Below are positions 25,306 through 33,540 of a stretch of 47,540 bases of DNA, piece after piece (the first letter of the stretch is position 1; each line of letters opens with the position of its first letter). Under the pieces are notes generated by a model. That model searched no databases. It had not been told where the DNA came from and saw only the letters and a program-made list of their open reading frames with translations. The stretch is from assembly GCA_017745295.1 (NCBI GenBank), contig JAGHZR010000030.1, positions 1-47,540 of the forward strand, in the 5' to 3' direction. This stretch comes from Novosphingobium sp. Its GTDB lineage: Bacteria; Pseudomonadota; Alphaproteobacteria; Sphingomonadales; Sphingomonadaceae. Position numbers and translations under genes: made by a program.

Positions 25306-25719
25306 TCATCGCCGGGTCGCTTCGACGACTTTGCCGTCTTCCTTGATGAAGGTGCTGCGCTGCTCGGCCGGCAGCAGGTCCAGCACTTCCTCGGAAGGAC
25401 GGCAGAGCTTCACGCCCAGCGGCGACACCACGAGCGGCCGGTCGATGAGGATAGGATGCTCCATCATCGCATCGATCAGGGCCTCGTCCGTCAAGGTCTC
25501 GTCGCCGAGGCCCAGTTCGGCATAAGGCGTACCCTTCTCGCGCAGCAGAGCGCGCGGAGTGATGCCGGGCCGCTCGACGAGCTCCACCAGCAGCGCGCGG
25601 CTTGGCGGCGTCTTCAGATATTCGACAACATGGGGCTCGATGCCCGCATTGCGGATCATTGAGAGGGCATTACGAGAGGTCCCGCAAAGCGGGTTATGGT
25701 AGATCACGATGTCGGTCAT
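25306..25719 (-). CDS. arsC: Arsenate reductase, glutaredoxin-dependent
   Basis: This 137-residue ArsC of the E. coli plasmid R773 type reduces arsenate to arsenite. The catalytic Cys12 sits in the loop HNPLCGTSRNAL, with a conserved Arg in RPGITPRALLREKG and further basic residues in ILIDRPLVVS and GVKLCRPSEEVL. It follows arsR by ten bases with its own GAAGAGG ribosome site and precedes acr3. Confidence 0.95.
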   Translation of the reverse strand: MTDIVIYHNPLCGTSRNALSMIRNAGIEPHVVEYLKTPPSRALLVELVERPGITPRALLREKGTPYAELGLGDETLTDEALIDAMMEHPILIDRPLVVSPLGVKLCRPSEEVLDLLPAEQRSTFIKEDGKVVEATRR

Positions 25720-25729
25720 TGTTGCCTCT

Positions 25730-26059
25730 TCAGCAGCAGGTGAGTTCGGCCAGCAGCGGCTCGCACAGTTCGGCGCGCCCCTGGCAGCAATCCTTGGCGA
25801 GATAGATCATGAGTCCGCGCAGGGCGTCGAGGTTGGCGCGCTGGATTTGTTGGCGGCCACGCTTCTCGGAAAGCACCAGTCCAGCCTTTGCCAAAACGGC
25901 AAGATGCGTGGAGAACGTGCTTTGGGTTAGTCCCGATGCTTCCACGAGCGCTCCGGTCGACAGGCCTTCAGGCTCATGCCGGATCAGCAGCCGAAACGCA
26001 TCGAGCCGCGTCGGATGGCCGAGAGCGGAGAGAATCGAAAGTGCATCGTCGGTGTCCAT
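25730..26059 (-). CDS. arsR: ArsR-family arsenic-responsive repressor
   Basis: This 109-residue winged-helix repressor has the recognition helix in LTQSTFSTHLAVLAKAGLVL. The metal site is C-terminal: KDCCQGRAELCEP gives a Cys91-Cys92-Cys99 cluster, with a further CC pair at the extreme end. This resembles the Acidithiobacillus-type ArsR rather than the CxCxxC helix-3 site of R773. The ATG start (26059) has no Shine-Dalgarno sequence and lies inside the operator palindrome, so the transcript may be leaderless. Confidence 0.92.
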   Translation of the reverse strand: MDTDDALSILSALGHPTRLDAFRLLIRHEPEGLSTGALVEASGLTQSTFSTHLAVLAKAGLVLSEKRGRQQIQRANLDALRGLMIYLAKDCCQGRAELCEPLLAELTCC

Positions 26060-26080
26060 GCATCGCAATTATCCGATGCA
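26059..26080. promoter_or_regulatory. ArsR operator palindrome over the arsR start
   Basis: A perfect inverted repeat TGCATCG-N8-CGATGCA covers the arsR start codon. A further half-site CGATGCAT is at 26113-26120. Position and symmetry fit autorepression of the ars operon. Confidence 0.6.
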
Positions 26081-26263
26081 ATTAAGCCAGTCAACAAAGG
26101 ATCGGTTATTTCCGATGCATGAGTGCTGGGAAGGAATGGCAGACTTGGGTAAGTCTGCGCCCAATTTCGGTCATTCCCAGTTGCTCGGCACCATCTTGGA
26201 ACCTGCCACAGGGCGCCCGGAATCCGCTCTTACGAACAACGACGCAACGCGACGTGGCCTTGG

Positions 26264-26515
26264 TCATCGGGGAGCGGGTATTCCAAAAACGACAACGAGC
26301 CCGGCTACCGGCAGGATGCAGAAGAACCACAGGATCGCCGCGATCACGATGGTCGCGGCCAGTTGCGCAACGGGAAGGATCGCCAGAACCAGCAAGACGG
26401 TACCGCCCGCGCACCAGGCCGCTCGATAGCCGATAAGTCTTCGGGATGTGCCCCGCCGAATGGCATGGAATCCGGTTACCGTAAGGATCAGGGACAGGGC
26501 CATGCTGACCATCAT
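26264..26515 (-). CDS. Small membrane protein, DUF3325-like
   Basis: This 83-residue hydrophobic protein has three predicted helices: MALSLILTVTGFHAIRR, GGTVLLVLAILPVAQLAATI and ILWFFCILPVAGLVVVFGIP. Its size and position directly after a PepSY gene match the DUF3325/DUF3649-type proteins that accompany sphingomonad iron-uptake PepSY genes. Its ATG overlaps the stop of the PepSY remnant (ATGATG with TGA), so it was formerly translated by coupling. Since the PepSY gene has lost its 5' end, it may now be without a promoter. Confidence 0.65.
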   Translation of the reverse strand: MMVSMALSLILTVTGFHAIRRGTSRRLIGYRAAWCAGGTVLLVLAILPVAQLAATIVIAAILWFFCILPVAGLVVVFGIPAPR

Positions 26516-26840
26516 CGCGCAGCGCCCCCAAACGACCTGCGTGCGATTATGCCTGCTGCGATCCACAGGATGATGCCCATCGCCAGCGCCGTCAGATCTG
26601 CCCCTGAGCGTATCCCGTCGCCACGAGCCAGCGTCGATGTCAGGGGCATTCCCGCCAGGGCCGTGCTCACGGGAATAGCCAGGCAGAGTAGCCCCTCCGC
26701 GCGCAACTGCTCCGCCCACGCATTGGCCCAGGGCCGCAAACCGGCATGTACGAGGCTCAGCAGCCAAGCCGAAAAGTAGATGGACGCTGCCAGCGTGCGC
26801 CGGTCTGCCACGCCGGAAGGAAGCAACTGCTCGCCGTGCA
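26512..26840 (-). pseudogene. PepSY-type membrane protein, C-terminal fragment
   Basis: About 109 residues remain, including LLPSGVADRRTLAASIYFSA, WLLSLVHAGLRPWANAW and two more helices ending in RSFGGAAR. The pattern matches the C-terminus of large PepSY-associated transmembrane proteins, which act as putative iron or siderophore reductases in the inner membrane. The N-terminal three quarters are replaced by antisense DNA of a TonB receptor. The break lies near 26840. Confidence 0.6.
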
Positions 26841-26849
26841 GGTACGCCG

Positions 26850-28323
26850 CGCAGGCGACGGGCAGGTCGCGGCGGGGCTTGAGCGCGGATCCTTCACGCA
26901 GAACTACTTCGCGGGCTATCGCCATACAGACGGCTATCGCGATCATGCCGAGGGCGACCGGCTGAGCCTGTCGGGCAAGTGGTTCTACGCACCCGGATCT
27001 TTCCGACTGGGCGCCATCGCCCGGTATTACCATGGCAAGGGGCAGGAGCCGGGCTTCCTGACCCGCGCCGATGCGGAGGACCGTCCGCGCACCTCCTATG
27101 CCGTCTCCGCCAACGATGGCGGCCGGCCCACGATCCAGCAGTACAGCCTGCACTTGGACGGCGAGGTGACCGATACGCTGGCGGCTTCGGCCAAGCTCTA
27201 TCTCGTCGATTTCGATGACGTGCGTTTCGTGCGGTTCTCCGAAGGCATCTCGCAGCAGGAACGCGGTACGCGCCAGCACCAGTACGGCGGCCTCGCCCAT
27301 GCAACCTGGACGCCCGAGGTGGGATCGCTGCTCCATGCGTTCTCAGTGGAAGTCGGTGGCGATTTCCAGATCCAGCGCAACCGCTACGACCGCTATTTCA
27401 CCAATGCGCGCGTGCGCACCAGCCATCGTATCTCTCAGGACTTCGACCTCTCGATCTACGGGGGCTACGTTCAGGCGGTGATCGAGCCGACCGAGTGGCT
27501 GCGCATCACACCTGCCTGGCGCTTCGACAAGGTGGAGGGCCACTTCGACGATCGCCTTACCGGGGAACGCTACGCGGTCTACGACTATGGCACGATCAGC
27601 CAGCCCAAGGTCAGCGCCGCCATCACGCCGGTCGAGGGGGTCACCGCTTATGGCAACTATGGCCGCACGTTCCAGATCGGCCTCGGCTCCTCGACCTGTC
27701 TGATCCCGCCGCAGACGACGAACCTTGCCCCGTCCTATAACGATGGCTGGGAACTGGGCGTGAAGTTCAGCCAGGGCACATGGTTCGAGGGGCGCATCGC
27801 CGCATGGAAGCAGGTGGCGACGGGCGAGGTGCAGTACGATGAACTGCGCGCGCTCTACACCAATATCGGCGGCACCCGCCGTGTCGGCTTCGACGTGCAG
27901 GCGAACCTCAAGCCCGCGCCGTGGATCAGCCTGTGGGCCGCATGGTCGAAGCAGCATGGCCGCATCGTGACGCCCAACCCCGCGACCCCGGAGCAGGCCG
28001 GCAACAGGATCGACCATGTGCCCGAGTACATCGTCTCGGGCGGCGTCGATCTGCGGCCTACCGACAGGCTGCGCGTGACGCTGCTGGGCAATGGTCAGAC
28101 GGACTACGAACTGGACACCAGCAACCTGCACGGCAAGTTCGGCGGCTTCGCGGTGTTCAATCTGGAAGTCGCCTACAAGGTGACCCCGCAGATCGAGGTC
28201 ACTGGCCAGATTCGCAACCTGACCAATGATCGCTATGCCTACGTGTGGTGGGATGGCGACCAGTTGCTTCATGCCCCGGCCGACGGCCGCGCCGTCTACG
28301 CCAGCGTGCGCGTCTCGCTTTAA
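26850..28323 (+). pseudogene. TonB-dependent receptor, 5'-truncated
   Basis: About 490 residues of a barrel remain, starting near GSFTQNYFAGYRHTDGYRDH. Barrel-type repeats (YGGYVQAVIEPTEWLRITPA, YNDGWELGVKF, EYIVSGGVDLR) continue to the C-terminal aromatic SVRVSL. The signal peptide and entire plug domain are missing, and the 5' side is the PepSY fragment in opposite orientation. It cannot be a working receptor. A terminator hairpin still follows it. Confidence 0.82.
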
Positions 28324-28331
28324 TTCGATAA

Positions 28332-28363
28332 GGCGGCTTTTCCTGTAATACGGGAAAGCCGCC
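28332..28363 (+). terminator. Rho-independent-type hairpin after TonB receptor fragment
   Basis: GGCGGCTTTTCC pairs with GGGAAAGCCGCC (one mismatch) around an eight-base loop, nine bases after the receptor stop. The sequence after it (CCAATCTTTC) is only weakly T-rich. Confidence 0.65.
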
Positions 28364-28384
28364 CCAATCTTTCGAAGGTTCTTC

Positions 28385-29554
28385 GTGTCCTCCACTCTCG
28401 CTGCTTCGTCCACCGCCGGACAACCGTGTCCCTTGCGCATCGGCTCCATCGATGCCCTGCGCGGCCTCGTCATCCTGCTGATGCTCGTCGATCACGTGCG
28501 CGAATTTTTCTATCTCCACGCGCAGGTGAGCGACCCCATGGACGTCGGGCAGACCGAACCCGCGCTGTTCTTCAGCCGGATCGCGGCTCACCTGTGCGCG
28601 CCGATCTTCGTGGCGCTGACCGGCGTAAGCGCCTGGCTCTACGCCGCGCCGCGGGGCGGAGCGCGTGCCGCGTCGGACTTCCTGCTCAAGCGCGGGCTGT
28701 TTCTGGTGGCGCTGGAATGGACGGTGGTGAACTTCGCCTGGACCTTCAATCCGGTAGCCCCGACCGTCTTCCTGCAGGTGATCTGGGCGATCGGCATTGC
28801 GATGATGGCGTTGGCAGCGCTGGTCCATCTGCCCAGACCGGCATTGATCGCGACCGGGCTGGCGATCGTGCTGGGCCACAACCTGCTCGATGCCGTCCAT
28901 GTCGCCGAGGGGCAACCGGGCCATGCGCTCTGGGCGATCCTGCATGATCGCGGCTTCATCGATCTGCCCTGGGGCAGCCGCGCCCGCACCTCCTATCCGG
29001 TCCTTCCCTGGATCGGTGTGATCGCGCTGGGCTATGCGATCGGGCCGTGGTTTGCGCGGTCCGTCGAGCCCGCCTGGCGGCAGCGTGCCCTGGCCATCAC
29101 CGGGCTTGCGGCGCTCGCCGGGTTCACCCTGCTTCGCACCGCGAACGGTTATGGCGAACCCGTGGCGTGGCATGCGGGCGATACCGGGCTCAGGACCGTG
29201 ATGAGCTTCGTGAACCTCACCAAGTATCCGCCGTCCGCCGATTTCCTGCTGCTGACGCTCGGCATCGGGGCGTGCCTGCTGGCCGGGTTCGAGAAGTTGC
29301 CGCCGCGCCCGCTGGGTATCCTTGCGGTGTTTGGCGCCGCGCCGCTGTTCTTCTACATCCTTCACCTCTACCTGCTTCACTGTGTGAACCGGCTGGTCGG
29401 AGCGGCATTGGGTGTGAAGGAGCTGGTGAGCGTACCCTCGGTCGGATGGCTGTGGCTCATCGCTCTGGCCACCGCCGTACCGTGCTGGTTCGCCTGTCGC
29501 CGCTTCGGCGCGATCAAGCGCGCGAGCGGGGCATTGTGGATGCGTTATCTGTGA
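28385..29554 (+). CDS. DUF1624 / heparan-glucosaminide acetyltransferase-like membrane protein
   Basis: This 389-residue protein has about ten helices and starts with the family motif RIGSIDALRGLVILLMLVDH, which in HGSNAT-type proteins contains the membrane acetyl-transfer His. Other family stretches are ALTGVSAWLY, FLLKRGLFLVALEW and PLFFYILHLYLLH. Such proteins may transfer acetyl groups across the inner membrane to sugars; no substrate is known for bacterial members. The GTG start at 28385 has GAAGG six bases upstream. It lies after the receptor fragment, and the promoter may be shared with or separate from it. Confidence 0.85.
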   Translation: MSSTLAASSTAGQPCPLRIGSIDALRGLVILLMLVDHVREFFYLHAQVSDPMDVGQTEPALFFSRIAAHLCAPIFVALTGVSAWLYAAPRGGARAASDFLLKRGLFLVALEWTVVNFAWTFNPVAPTVFLQVIWAIGIAMMALAALVHLPRPALIATGLAIVLGHNLLDAVHVAEGQPGHALWAILHDRGFIDLPWGSRARTSYPVLPWIGVIALGYAIGPWFARSVEPAWRQRALAITGLAALAGFTLLRTANGYGEPVAWHAGDTGLRTVMSFVNLTKYPPSADFLLLTLGIGACLLAGFEKLPPRPLGILAVFGAAPLFFYILHLYLLHCVNRLVGAALGVKELVSVPSVGWLWLIALATAVPCWFACRRFGAIKRASGALWMRYL

Positions 29555-29943
29555 GGGCATTGCGACCGACGGAGGAAGTGCTCCGTCCCTTGCGGGACCG
29601 AAGCTGCGCGCAGAGACCGATTGGCTGCACCGGCGGGGCAACGGGGGCGACGAAAGGACGCAAGGCATTTCGGATCGATGAGATGTTGGGGGCTGGCGCG
29701 GTGGTCGGGGGTAAGAACTGAACTGGGAGGACATTTTCGCGACGCTCGCGAATGGCGGAAATGTCCAATACCTCGTTATTGCACACCGTAGTGATGGCGG
29801 ACATTCGCGCGCACGTCGAAGCACGCCTTTCCGGCGATGCCATGCGGATGGCTGTCGTCAGAATGTCGCATTAAGGTTGTAATCGCCGCGCGGGGGTGAT
29901 CCCCCGTCATCAGGCCTTCAACCGTAGTTCGCGCCCCATCCGG
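29555..29943. other. Intergenic region with GGACATT palindromes
   Basis: These 389 bases have no gene. They hold an inverted repeat (29729-29766) and further copies of GGACATT/AATGTC nearby (about 29795 and 29860). The region upstream of the GPH carrier gene probably contains its promoter. Confidence 0.4.
29729..29766. repeat. Inverted repeat GGACATTTTCGC / GCGGAAATGTCC
   Basis: Twelve-base arms with one mismatch are separated by 14 bases that contain CGCG-GACGCT-CGCG-like inner symmetry. The 11-base core GGACATTTTCG recurs at 43661-43671 upstream of kaiC. It could be an operator, a REP-like repeat or an IS end remnant. Confidence 0.5.
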
Positions 29944-31473
29944 ATGCCAGACTCAGTACGTTCTCCGCAGACATCCGGGCCAGTCTCCCGCGTGAATCGT
30001 CTGGCTGCCGAAGGGGCGCTGTTCGCCTATGCGTCCGGCAACTTCGGCAAGGCGCTGGTGTTTGCCGGCGCTGACATGACCATCCTGTTTCTCCTGACCG
30101 ACTTGCTGGGGCTCTCGGCCGTAGCGGCGGGATCGCTGATGCTGGTGGCGCTGCTGGGTGATCTGGTGTTCGACTTCCTGTCGGCCACGCTTGTGATCCG
30201 CATGCGCCGGCGGGGCAGGGGCTATCGCTGGCTGGTGACGGCGGGCACGGTGCCTTGCGGCATGGCCTTCGCAATGCTTTACGCCATGCCGGCATGGGGG
30301 CTACGTGAAGGCTGGCTGCTTGCCGGCGCGATGCTGGTGTTTCGCGGCGCCTATGCGGTGATCGACGTGCCGCACAACGCGCTGATGGCGCGGATGACCG
30401 GGGACAGCCGCGCGCGGGGCCGCGTCTCGGGCTATCGGCTGCTGTTCAGCACGGCGAGTTCTCTGGCCATCGCCACGATCTTCACGCCGCTGGTGCAGCA
30501 GGCAGCACGCAGCCATGCCTTCGATGCTCTGGCGACCGCCGGGCTCGCGACCGGGGGGCTGTTCGCGCTGACGATGACGGCCTGCGCCTTCACCTCGGGC
30601 AAGGGAGACCGGGACTGCGATGACACGCAGGGGGATGGCATAGATGTGCCCCTGCGCGATCCGATGGTCCTTGGCATGGGGTTGCTCGCGCTGGTCACCG
30701 GTTTCGCCATGCCCGGCTTCGGCCGGATGATGCTTTATACAGGGAGCTATCTGGTCGAACGGCCCGATCTGGTGAGCACCTGGCTGATCGCGATGACGAT
30801 CGGGCAGTTCGCGGGCGTGTTGTGCTGGACCGGGCTGACCGGGCGCTTCGACCAGACCCGGCTGCTGGCGATGGGCCACGGCGTTGCGGCATTCGGGCTG
30901 GCGCTCTTTGCTCTGTGTCTGCATCGGCCGGAGCTGCTGGCCGGCTGCGCCGGGATCATCGGCTTCGGTCTTGCCAGCGTATTCATGTTGCCCTGGGGCG
31001 TGCTGGCCAATGCGGTGGATTTCGTGGCGCTGCGCCACGGCCGCAGGCTGGAGACCGGGCTCTTCGCGTTCTACCTTGTCGCCGTGAAGGCGAGCGGGGC
31101 AGCCTCCACCGTGTTGATCGGCTGGGCATTGGGGTGGCTGGGCTATGTGCCGGGCCGGGATCAGGGCGCCGCGGTCGAAACCGGAATGCTGACCCTGGGG
31201 CTGGTGGTGCCTTTCGTGGGCGCGCTTTGCGCCATCGTGCTGCTGAGCCAGTTCCAGGTGGGCCACGCGCGACACGCCCGGGTGCGTGCCGCGCTGAAGT
31301 ACCGTGCCGGAAAGTCCGATCAGTCCGGCGCCGAGCCGGTTTCCGGATTGAACCTCGGGTTGGCGAAGTCGATCGGCGAAGGCTCCACTTCGGCCGGGGG
31401 CGAGGCGCTTTCCGCCCAGGCGCGGCACAGCATGTCGCGCAGCATCGTCGCGCCCGCAGCGGTACGTTCGTAG
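29944..31473 (+). CDS. GPH/MelB-type MFS sugar carrier
   Basis: This protein of about 509 residues has 12 helices of the glycoside-pentoside-hexuronide cation symporter group: YASGNFGKALVFAGADMTIL at the start, the DLVFDFLSATLVIRMRRRGR loop, YAVIDVPHNALMARMTGDSR (the P-x-x-A-L-x-x-x-x-T motif) and RVSGYRLLFSTASSLAI. The ATG at 29944 is preferred, though GTGs at 29896 and 29992 are possible. The last about 50 residues are polar and encoded antisense to the 3' end of the phospholipase-like gene (154-base convergent overlap). It probably imports a sugar or sugar derivative in the pathway controlled by the nearby ROK repressor (inference). Confidence 0.88.
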   Translation: MPDSVRSPQTSGPVSRVNRLAAEGALFAYASGNFGKALVFAGADMTILFLLTDLLGLSAVAAGSLMLVALLGDLVFDFLSATLVIRMRRRGRGYRWLVTAGTVPCGMAFAMLYAMPAWGLREGWLLAGAMLVFRGAYAVIDVPHNALMARMTGDSRARGRVSGYRLLFSTASSLAIATIFTPLVQQAARSHAFDALATAGLATGGLFALTMTACAFTSGKGDRDCDDTQGDGIDVPLRDPMVLGMGLLALVTGFAMPGFGRMMLYTGSYLVERPDLVSTWLIAMTIGQFAGVLCWTGLTGRFDQTRLLAMGHGVAAFGLALFALCLHRPELLAGCAGIIGFGLASVFMLPWGVLANAVDFVALRHGRRLETGLFAFYLVAVKASGAASTVLIGWALGWLGYVPGRDQGAAVETGMLTLGLVVPFVGALCAIVLLSQFQVGHARHARVRAALKYRAGKSDQSGAEPVSGLNLGLAKSIGEGSTSAGGEALSAQARHSMSRSIVAPAAVRS

Positions 31474-32315
31474 ATCATCTCGCGCACCTTGCCGTCCGAG
31501 AAATCGGCGAACCTGTTGCGCTTTTCCAGTTCGAACACTTCGCCCACCTTGTCTCCCGAGGTGTCGAGATAGGCCAGCACCGCGTCGAACATGTCGCCCT
31601 GCGTATGACCGGGCTTGCCGATGCGCGGGGCGATGTCCGCCACGGTCAGTTTCATGCCGTCGACGAACTGGCTCTCGAAACGGCCGTGAACGGTGCGGTC
31701 GGTGGTGTAACCGTGCGGGTTGGGGCCGCGCCAGCCGTCGCTGCTGACGGAATCGTGCATCGGATTGGCGCCGTCGCCGATATAGTGACCAAGGCGGATC
31801 ACGTCGAAGGCGCAGTTCTGCTCGGCTACCGAGGCGTCCTTGCCCTTGGCATTGGCGGCGCGGATGCGGCGCATGCACACGACGATGCGGTCGTAGGCCT
31901 CGATCGCGGCGTAGGGCAGCGTGCCGGTCCAGCGCACATTGGTGCGCGCTGCGGTCTCGGGATCGCTGTCCTTGATCTTCTCGTACTGCTTGTAGAGCGC
32001 GATCACGAATTCGTAGCGCGAACGGGGGATGGGCTTCAGGAAGGTGAACTGTTCGCGGAACCAGCCGTGGTTGGGGTCTTCCTCGATCTTGGAGAAGTTC
32101 TCCGAATTGCCGCGCCAGCTGTCGGGCAGGAGCGAGGAGGCTCCGATATAGTCCTCGTACTTGCGCAGGAAGACAGGGCCGTCGGCCGGAATCGCCTCGA
32201 TCGCGGCGCGGTCGATGACGGTGTGGGCGGTGCCGCCCCAGGCCTGTGCGAGCGAGGGGGTGAGGAGGCCGAGAGCGGCAGTGGCGGCAAGCAGGAAGGG
32301 GCGCTTTGGGGGCAT
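31320..32315 (-). CDS. Zinc-dependent phospholipase C / S1-P1 nuclease-like protein
   Basis: This 331-residue secreted protein has a signal peptide (FLLAATAALGLLTPSLAQA) whose cleavage would leave Trp26 at the N-terminus. In S1/P1 nucleases and zinc phospholipase C the mature protein begins with Trp that ligates zinc. WGGTAH supplies the next His, and further ligands are apparent in PNHGWF, RLGHYIGDGANPMHDSV and HGRFESQFVDG. The product would hydrolyse phosphodiesters (phospholipid heads or nucleic acids) in the periplasm. It is the last gene of a minus-strand unit after a TonB receptor and a YdcF-like gene. Which activity applies cannot be settled from sequence. Confidence 0.78.
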   Translation of the reverse strand: MPPKRPFLLAATAALGLLTPSLAQAWGGTAHTVIDRAAIEAIPADGPVFLRKYEDYIGASSLLPDSWRGNSENFSKIEEDPNHGWFREQFTFLKPIPRSRYEFVIALYKQYEKIKDSDPETAARTNVRWTGTLPYAAIEAYDRIVVCMRRIRAANAKGKDASVAEQNCAFDVIRLGHYIGDGANPMHDSVSSDGWRGPNPHGYTTDRTVHGRFESQFVDGMKLTVADIAPRIGKPGHTQGDMFDAVLAYLDTSGDKVGEVFELEKRNRFADFSDGKVREMIYERTAAGATMLRDMLCRAWAESASPPAEVEPSPIDFANPRFNPETGSAPD

Positions 32316-32341
32316 TGGGGGAAAGGCTCCGATGTGGCTGG

Positions 32342-33538
32342 TCAGGGATCCAGTGGGTCGCGGGGATCCACGCGGGCCGACAGCGACGAAGGGCGGAATT
32401 CCAGCTCCGTCGCGGACAGGCGGGCGCCGACCTTGCCGGGCATGTAGCCCAGGTCCTGCTGGTTGCGGGCGACGAAGGTGGCGCTTTCGATATAGGCGCT
32501 CTGACCCGGATTGCAGACGATGAGCGTGTCCTTTTCCAGCGGGGCGCCCATCGCCATCAGCAGGCGCGTGGCATTGCGCAGGTTGGTGGTGGTGTGGCGC
32601 GCGTAAGGCTCGATCACGATCGCATCGGCGGGGACGCCATAGCGCTCGATGAGGGCGCTGCGCATCTGCTCGGCCTCGGCGAAGCGGGTGGCGCGGGGAT
32701 GCGCGCGGCCGCCGGTGACGATGAGGAACGGCGCGTCACCGGCCGCGAAGCGCTGCGCAGCGAGGCGCAGGTGGTACTTTCCGAAGGGGCTGAGGGGCAT
32801 TCCGTCGACTTCGGGGCCGACGCCGGTGACGATCATCGCGCTGTAGCGGAAGCGTTTCCAGTCGAACGTCCTCGCGCGCTTCATCGCGGGGGCGTTGAGA
32901 CCGCCGAGCACGGGCTCGTAGCCGATCGCATCGATGCGGTCGCTGCCGTCCAGCAGGGTGAGCGCGAAGTCCACGCTGGGATCCAGCGCCTGCACCGAAC
33001 CGGCGCGGACCGTCTGCGAAAGCCACAGCGCCGCCTGCACGCGCGAGCGGGCCTCCTGCGGATCGAGCGGGCCGGACCCGTCGATCTGCGGATAGGCAGG
33101 GACCTGCCCCAGCGCATAGGAGCGAATGATGGCGTTGACGCCGCCGAGCTCGCGCGCGACCTGGGCGGCGGCGCCATCGTCCACGGTCTTTGCGGTGTCG
33201 GCCGGCAGGGCGGCGGCAAGGACCTGCGTCTCGCCATCGGTCCACACCATCGCCTGCGCCGCGCAGCCAGGATCCGTGCCGCATGCCGCGCGCCGGTCGA
33301 ACCGGGCGCGCAGCATGGCGGCGACTTCGGAGCGACCCTGCAGCGCGTTCAGCGCCGAAGGATCGCGGCCCAGCGCATCGAGCAGGGGAAAGAGCCGCCG
33401 GGACAGGGCCTCCACCACCGTATCTCCCACCGCTGCCGGCGCTGCGGCCCCGGCGTGAGCCGGGACCGTGGCGAGGGCCAGGGCCGCTGCGGCAACCGCT
33501 GCCATGCGCGCCGGGCCCTTGCGCATCACCGCTCGCAT
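32342..33538 (-). CDS. YdcF/DUF218-family protein with extended N-terminus
   Basis: This 398-residue protein has a probable signal peptide (MRKGPARMAAVAAAALALAT) and a long N-terminal region of about 190 residues that includes CGTDPGC, a possible disulfide pair. The DUF218 core runs from about residue 225 to 345, shown by SAMIVTGVGPEV, FLIVTGGRAHPRATRFAEAE and VIEPYARHTTTNLRNA. Family members (SanA, ElyC, YdcF) are envelope proteins of uncertain enzymology. The ATG (33538) is two bases after the receptor stop, so the genes are coupled. Being sandwiched between a TonB receptor and a zinc phosphodiesterase suggests a role in periplasmic processing of the imported compound. Confidence 0.8.
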   Translation of the reverse strand: MRAVMRKGPARMAAVAAAALALATVPAHAGAAAPAAVGDTVVEALSRRLFPLLDALGRDPSALNALQGRSEVAAMLRARFDRRAACGTDPGCAAQAMVWTDGETQVLAAALPADTAKTVDDGAAAQVARELGGVNAIIRSYALGQVPAYPQIDGSGPLDPQEARSRVQAALWLSQTVRAGSVQALDPSVDFALTLLDGSDRIDAIGYEPVLGGLNAPAMKRARTFDWKRFRYSAMIVTGVGPEVDGMPLSPFGKYHLRLAAQRFAAGDAPFLIVTGGRAHPRATRFAEAEQMRSALIERYGVPADAIVIEPYARHTTTNLRNATRLLMAMGAPLEKDTLIVCNPGQSAYIESATFVARNQQDLGYMPGKVGARLSATELEFRPSSLSARVDPRDPLDP

Positions 33539-33540
33539 CC

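Noticed and set aside
26119..26436. Plus-strand frame divergent from arsR
   Set aside because: It is low-complexity and Arg/Ser/Pro-rich, lies antisense to the DUF3325-like membrane protein, and has no ribosome site.
28199..29824. 541-codon minus-strand open frame
   Set aside because: It is antisense to the DUF1624 gene and rich in Arg, Gln, Gly and Pro, without family motifs.
30301..31878. 525-codon minus-strand open frame
   Set aside because: It spans the antisense of the GPH carrier and another frame of the phospholipase-like gene, so it is not a fusion of real domains.
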